From Breviolum minutum Mf 1.05b.01 (Eukaryota; Sar; Dinophyceae; Suessiales; Symbiodiniaceae), in the NCBI GenBank assembly GCA_000507305.1, contig DF239220.1:62001-126000 (forward strand): a stretch of 64,000 bases of DNA. Direction: 5' to 3'. Within the stretch, counting starts at the first letter, position 1. Every line of letters begins with the position of its first letter. Positions 58,528 to 64,000 of the stretch are shown piece by piece. The notes beneath the pieces were generated by a model that was given only the letters and a program-made list of their open reading frames with translations, ran no database searches and was not told the origin of the DNA. The position numbers were made by a program, and so were the translations under genes.

Positions 58528-59111
58528 TGTTTTTTTGCGGGTAATCCAAGTCTACTGAGCGATCTTGGATCTAGTGTACAGCTCAACACACGAAGAATTT
58601 CGTTTGCGCAAGCGGATTGCTGCACAGGATACCTGAAAGGCGCAACATTTTTTCCATTTCATTCGTCACGGCGCGCCCTCAGAGAAAAAAGCAACATGCA
58701 GGGAGGGTCGGATCATTTCGTTGAGCATTGCTGGGAGACCCTGAAGTTTTGAGAAACAAATCAATTCATTTTCTGTCCCTAGGCCCAAAAGCAATCAAAA
58801 ACAAGCAGCTTGCCCCTGAAACATAGTGGTGAACATGAAAATCAGTTGATTGTATAGTTTTTCTTTGGTTCCTTTTTCTTTGGATGAGTTGTGGTGTAAC
58901 GGACTTTCAGGATTGTTCAGAGATTTTGTGTGAGCAAAATATCGCTTTGACCCTGGACATTCATGTTGGGAAGGGGTTTGTAAACCCTTGCAATTGAGGG
59001 CTGGTGAATGCTGAAGTCAGGGTCAGAACACATGCTGTTGAGACGGTGGAGATGTTTCTAGGCGATACCAGGCTTGTACATGTTGCATGAAACATCATGA
59101 GACAATCCTAG

Positions 59112-59190
59112 GAGGTGGTTTCAAATATCGGGGAAGATGTTAAAGTTAAGATATAAGTCATTTTTCCTAAAGGGTTCAAATCACCACCTC
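59112..59190 (+). repeat. Weak foldback with GAGGTGGT termini
   Basis: gaggtggtttcaaat on the left and ttcaaatcaccacctc on the right. Only 8 bp pair exactly; the rest resembles the 32,860 element. Confidence 0.45.
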
Positions 59191-60034
59191 TTAACCCTCA
59201 CTTCAGTGCTCCAGTGCGACATGTTCCTCAACAAACTTCAGTTTGTTGCTAAAGTTGTATCCTATTTACTACACCAACATACATGAACAAATCGCTTTGA
59301 TGTAGTGACACCAAAAGGTTTCATGTATGAAAAATAGATGATATACCTTCTCTAAACAGTAGGGTGCACAGGAATCATCGCTGCTCAAATTTCTGATCCA
59401 ATTAAAACCAAAAGTTGAGTCTGAACCGCAGCATTTAGAAGCTTGAGATCACAAGCTAGATAAATCACCTGGGATGAGATTTTTCCTTGTTACCAAACGG
59501 TACACTTGTGGTCAAGGAAGGGCCTGGTGGTTTGAGATTGTACAACCCTGGACACTATTGTTCGCGGTCCCCTTTGTTCAAACATCTTCAAACATTCGAT
59601 TCGGGTTCCCGAGTACCAAATCACCAATGAAATGCGTTCTAGTCTCCTTCAACTGCTTGGTTTGGAATCTGGATCTACCTTTACAATCCAAACCACGTTC
59701 CACGCACATCATGCTGGCAGAACTTATCCCCAAATCTGAAGTCTCCAAAAGAAATCCTAGATATTATTAAGGTTTACCACCCTCAGGCTCTCCGTATAGT
59801 CTCAACCTGATGAAAAGATTGACATATTCTACCCATGGTTTTTGGGATTCCGTCGAGGCCATTGAGAGAATGAAATACTTCACTGAGCAGGCACTGACTT
59901 GGGGGCGGGAGGACTCTACATTGAAAGTGATCCTGGGATTCCCTCATGTGATAATCCTGGTGAAGGTACGTGGTGCATCCTATATTGACTCTAAATGGAA
60001 AAACATATTGGGCAGTATGTTACTGTACTGTACA

Positions 60035-60200
60035 TACATACATACATGCATGCATACATACCCACCTACCTATCTACCTACGTACGTACATACAGACAGA
60101 CAGACAGACAGACCGACAGACAGACCGACAGACATACAGACAGACATACAGACATACTGACATACTGACATCAAGATCGACAGTCTCTCTCTCTCTCTCT
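60035..60200 (+). repeat. Tetranucleotide repeats (CATA, CCTA, CAGA) and (CT)n
   Basis: CATACATA grades through CCTACCTA and GTACGTAC into GACAGACAGACC and ends in CTCTCTCT. Compound microsatellite. Confidence 0.9.
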
Positions 60201-60540
60201 ATGATAAGTAGTTGAGTAACCCGGTCCCATGGATGGTACAGCTTAGGTTCTCAATTCTCCAGTCAGCTCATGTCCCAAAAGACGAATTGGTTCGTTCAGC
60301 CTTCAAATGTTTTGAGTTTGATGTTGGCAGTTGTGGACTCCTCACGAACCTTCAGCAAAGCCGGTTCAGCAGGTCTTTGGAAGACTGGCGAGTATAAGAG
60401 GACTTGTCATTTAAATCCCCGAAAAACTGTAGTTGGAGATCGTTCATTTTCCTGCTTATTCCTTCAAAGGGCGTATTTTCCCTTGGCATTACCGGAGGGT
60501 TCAGTGGTTACTTGTTAGGAGGGGTCAGTGCAGTCACAGG

Positions 60541-60616
60541 TGATGCCTAGCAGAGAAAAACTCGTGGAGTTGCAACGAAAGGCCGTGGAGTTGTGCTTCG
60601 GAGATGGAAGGAGATG
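60541..60616 (+). CDS. Possible exon resembling the ankyrin C-cap exon
   Basis: Phase 0 start after gtcacag, VMPSREKLVELQRKAVELCF then GDGRR, donor gtgatt. KLVELQRKAVE resembles DLLVEMQQKAGE of the exon at 48863. Could be an exon of a third, related gene or a decayed copy. Confidence 0.4.
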
Positions 60617-60701
60617 GTGATTTCACCAATCCTACCTACCCCTACCTACCCACTCCCCAGTCAGTAGCGGGACCACAAATAAAGGTTTAGGTTGGGATTC
60701 C

Positions 60702-60811
60702 CTACTGTTGATGGAAGAAATCCTGCACCACCTGGGATATATAAATAAACCTTGTAAATAATGGGATAAACTACCTATCAACTGGTGCAGGATTTCTTCC
60801 ATCAACAGTAG
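60702..60811 (+). repeat. Perfect 29-bp inverted repeat (foldback element)
   Basis: Arms 60,702-60,730 and 60,783-60,811 (start CTACTGTTGATGGAAG) are exact reverse complements around a 52-nt AT-rich centre. Confidence 0.9.
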
Positions 60812-61759
60812 TAAAAACATGTGATAATCCTCATTTGATTGGAAAAACTGGGTGGAGCCAAACGAAAAGGCTGCCTTGTGGGATTACATGGAACCACACC
60901 TTGGAAACTCTCCAAATTACACAACTTGTATATAAAAATGAATGAAACCAGCAAAAACAGGCTTATTGTCACATTATTGGCGCAAATCTGGCACAAGCAA
61001 CAGATAGATATAGTCGACATGAACTCGCAAGTGTTTGATTCATCCCAACTTGTTTGCCGGATTGTGTCAATCAACTGGACCACATGTTGGATATTTTTTG
61101 TAGGTGGATGACAAAGTGACAACATTCGAAGTTCAGTTGTTTTTTAATGTGTGTTTTTTCAATCATTTTGAAGGGCAACACATTTACTGTTTACAAGTTT
61201 TGCGCCACATCAAATTATTTTATCGGGCAGTGTTTGAACCCACAATCGTGTGACGAATTGATAAGTGGATGTTACAACTGGAAATTGCGTCGCATTTCCT
61301 GTGTAGAAGTGTCGACCAGATTTTCTCTTTTGACGTTTTTTTTTCTTGGTGGAACTATCATTGAAGGGGGGGAGGCACTGTGTGTGGAAGCTGGGAAAAG
61401 AGCAGTTTCCTGCAGGCATCAAGAATAGAGTTAGATAGAATTTGACATGAAAAATGAAAGTAAACCAAAAACACACACGCAAATCCCATTCTCTGGACCC
61501 CAAGCGGACTCACCCATGCGAAATAGTAGTAGCCCATTCTCCAATTGCGGAAATGAGATGAACTTTTAACATGACGAAAACGTGTGTGAAGCTGAGAGCT
61601 CCCCATTTGGGTTTTACAACCCCCGGTTCGCGCAGGGTGTGATCAAAGGTGGCGCGTTAAGTCCCAGGTCGGAAACTCAGGTTGGGGTAAATTTGGAACT
61701 TCCCATAGTCGTCCCCCCGTTGCCAAAGTGAATGTTATATTCCCTTACATCAATAGCTG

Positions 61760-61892
61760 TTTCTGGTTCCCTTAATAGGTGGTAGGTAGCATATAATCAC
61801 CCAATTGGCAGTATATACCACTTATATACCACTTATATATTGCCAATTGGGGGATTATTTATCACCTACCACCTAGTAGGGGAACCAGGAAA
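61760..61892 (+). repeat. Long imperfect foldback element
   Basis: Arms of about 55 bp. Left: tttctggttccc, aataggtggtaggt, cccaattggca. Right: their near-complements ending ggggaaccaggaaa. Centre is a short TATACCACTTATA duplication. Confidence 0.85.
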
Positions 61893-62303
61893 CTCCATTG
61901 ATTACATCATGGATGGGAACAAAAAGCACAAGAAATTTCAGTTGCAGTATAGTATTTTTCTACAAGCTATAACTCGTTGGAGTGATTCCTTGCAAGTTCG
62001 AGGGGACCTTTCTGCTGGAATGAACAGATATGCGTAGTTTCCTGTACTGCTATGAGATACCATTTTACCTGGTAATTCATTGTTGGTTCGGCTTGCTGCA
62101 ATCACTAACCACTATAATCCTTTTTTTCCAATTGGCTGATTCGAATTCACCACCAACCGAATCAAACAACCTATATGCCCAAGCACCAGCTTCCAAATTT
62201 AAACTACCTTGAAGTTGATGATTCTCTGGAAAATCACTATAAATTCATGGAACAAAAATCCTGATATCTCCACTCCTTCCTCCTCATTTGCTACTCATCT
62301 GAA

Positions 62304-62353
62304 ACGACCAAAGGCCCCGTGCTGCCCCTGAGCTGATGTCTTCCTTTGGTCGT
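62304..62353 (+). repeat. Short hairpin, 11-bp stem
   Basis: ACGACCAAAGG at 62,304 pairs exactly with CCTTTGGTCGT at 62,343. GC-rich loop that overlaps a possible exon. Confidence 0.6.
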
Positions 62354-64000
62354 GCCGTGCAGTATCTTGGACTATGAGTGAGTTAGTGGCAATGACAAAA
62401 GCTTGGCTTCCAAAATGTGAAGAATCAGCTTGGTGAAATATCATGTGGTGAATTTATCTATGTACTGTATATTTATTATGCTAAAAGGATGCCAAAAGGT
62501 TGTTCTATGAAACCCCATGTGATCCGCGAGTCCCTTTGGAAGATCCATAAAAGATGGAAAGTCCGCTTCGGCGTAACACATCTCCAAGTGGATAGAAGAA
62601 AGTCTTCAGTTGGACTAGGTGGTGCTTGCAAGGATGTTTTTCTGTATGTGGTGGAAAATCTACAATGAATTTCTAGGGTCAACGAAGGGTGCATGCAAAC
62701 ACAGGCCTTGAAAACAATGCTTTTTTTTTTCCAGGGTCGTCCTTCCAAATAGTAATTATTGATCCCAAGGTTTTGAGATAAAACGGGGATTCCACTCAAG
62801 CATGTACCTGGAGATCAGCCAAAGGTGTGGGTATTCTTTGGACAACTTTTGAACTTGAACAGAAATCAATGACTCGAATTTGAAGGCTGTAACTTTCATG
62901 AACAAAAAGCTCTCTCCCTTCATGTTGGGAGACCCATCTCATCCGTGATTTCAAGTTTCCAGGCTCTGCATGAATTTTACTTTCATATACATTTGCTGTC
63001 ACTTCATTCACCGCTCGACAGGCATGGCTTTGCGTCTCTGGGTTGCAGAATGGATGGATCTGGGGCCAGTAATTCATGAAGCACATGTCAGTATCAGGAT
63101 TCCGAGCTTCAGGTTTAGTTTGTTGGCAATATTCCATTTCATACTTTGAACGGACTTTTTTGAAACTTCAGAATTGTGCACCCACCCATCCCCAAGAAAT
63201 CATGTTGAGGGTTTGGACGTTCTTGGACGTTAGATCACTGGCCGGACCAGACGTTTTCCGAAACCTGAGCAACTTGTAGATGTTACCTTGAACCCCGAGG
63301 CCGCCCCCTCTGCTGGGCGAGGTGCCTTTCTGAGAATGCCCGGATGTTTTCTCGGGGAAAACAGGATTTCTATGTATCCAAATAAATTCAAATGGATTCG
63401 ACATTCACATTTTGGTGTCTCATAATTAGATTTCAGATTGTTTATGTGCGATCTTATATCTGTAGATGGCCACAGATTCCCTTTTTGGAGAGCAAATGAC
63501 TACACCCTGAAAGCCAAGAGTATGCCCAAAAGATGCCCAAGGATCGTTTTCCAACCTTTCCAACCACCGATGTCCAGGAAGTATATGAATACTACTGTAG
63601 TCTTACACGGCTAGGATATTTACTATTGTATCAAGGATAAACATACTGATATATTGAAAAATTCTAGTACAGGATTAAGTAACAAGTATAATTCAAGATA
63701 GTTAATCTAGTATAAAATGTGAACCTCTATTCTTCAAACATCTCTATGTATACATAAAATGCAGTCTGCCCGGGGTAGCACAATCCTTCCATTAAATCCG
63801 ACAGCTAATGGTTGTCATCGCTGGGCGACCTTCCTCATGGGTGCCTGAATTGTTCCACTTAAAACTCTTAAGACAGACCTTTGGATAGCTGGACGTGTAT
63901 TACGGTAAGTGCAATGATCCCTTTTTGACCAGCTTTGATTACAAATGATACCCTCCTGATACTCACGTACCTTCAAGGCAAAGGATGGACATATCCAAAT

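Larger units (their letters stand above)
58528..60540 (+). other. Non-coding stretch after the membrane-protein gene
   Basis: Probably 3' UTR followed by intergenic or intronic DNA. Open frames such as 59,474-59,770 and 59,810-60,160 lack domains and splice support. Contains a possible foldback (59,112-59,190) and tandem repeats (60,035-60,200). Confidence 0.5.
60812..64000 (+). other. Mostly non-coding end of the window
   Basis: No convincing gene. Possible exon pieces: 62,313-62,357 (PRAAPELMSSFGRA before gtgcag) and 63,300-63,321 (AAPSAGR before gtgcct). The last 450 bp are AT-rich with nothing recognised. Confidence 0.4.

Noticed and set aside
1-64000. Bacterial features (operons, ribosome binding sites, CRISPR arrays, tRNAs)
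   Set aside because: None seen; the sequence is eukaryotic, and repeats are microsatellites or foldbacks rather than spaced direct repeats.
1-64000. Dinoflagellate spliced-leader or relict leader sequence
   Set aside because: Looked for the known leader motif by eye and did not find it; a sequence search would settle it.

Overview
The window reads as nuclear DNA of a dinoflagellate, probably Suessiales or Symbiodiniaceae-like. The grounds are: no long uninterrupted gene; coding sequence cut into mini-exons of about 25-90 nt separated by introns of about 100-3000 nt; 5' splice sites that are GT but very often GC and sometimes GA, all paired with AG (often AG|G); all recognisable genes on the + strand; a dinoflagellate-style C-x2-C zinc ribbon; and a multi-membrane-span protein of a type I remember from Symbiodiniaceae proteomes. 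The organism is inferred. No computation or database search was run.

Region 1 (1 to about 50,448, + strand) I read as one giant, 5'-truncated gene of about 80 mini-exons. Its product would be, in order: a charged N-terminal part (exons at 109-3056), a treble-cysteine zinc ribbon (6123-6180), a low-complexity linker, a very long coiled-coil rod (about 7300-41,300), ankyrin repeats (42,059-42,137 and 47,462-48,949) and a Gln/Glu-rich tail with a stop codon at 50,446-50,448. Reading phase is conserved across long runs of consecutive exons (109-12,634; 15,788-33,601 with two weak candidates set aside; 46,406-50,448), which is the main reason for treating this as one gene. Some exons are clearly missing where phases break (near 12.7-13.3, 34, 36, 41.0 and 43-45 kb).

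The most interesting structure is inside this gene. A block of exons at about 15.8-22.0 kb is repeated, in the same order and phase and often with identical exon lengths, at about 22.5-30.5 kb. The exons stay similar in protein sequence, while the introns have different lengths and no similarity I can see, and the donor dinucleotide differs between the two copies of the same exon in several cases.

Region 2 (about 54,787-58,527, + strand) is a second gene with fewer, larger exons. It encodes a membrane protein with about six hydrophobic spans, a charged helical segment, a conserved cytosolic module that I read as PAS-like, and an acidic C-terminal tail. I know the family only by memory, as a dinoflagellate-expanded family without a function.

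The rest (50.5-54.7 kb and 58.5-64 kb) is non-coding as far as I can tell, with a GATA/TAGA satellite, microsatellites and several short foldback (inverted-repeat) elements that look like MITEs or introner-type elements. A few possible exons near 60.5, 62.3 and 63.3 kb may belong to a third gene.
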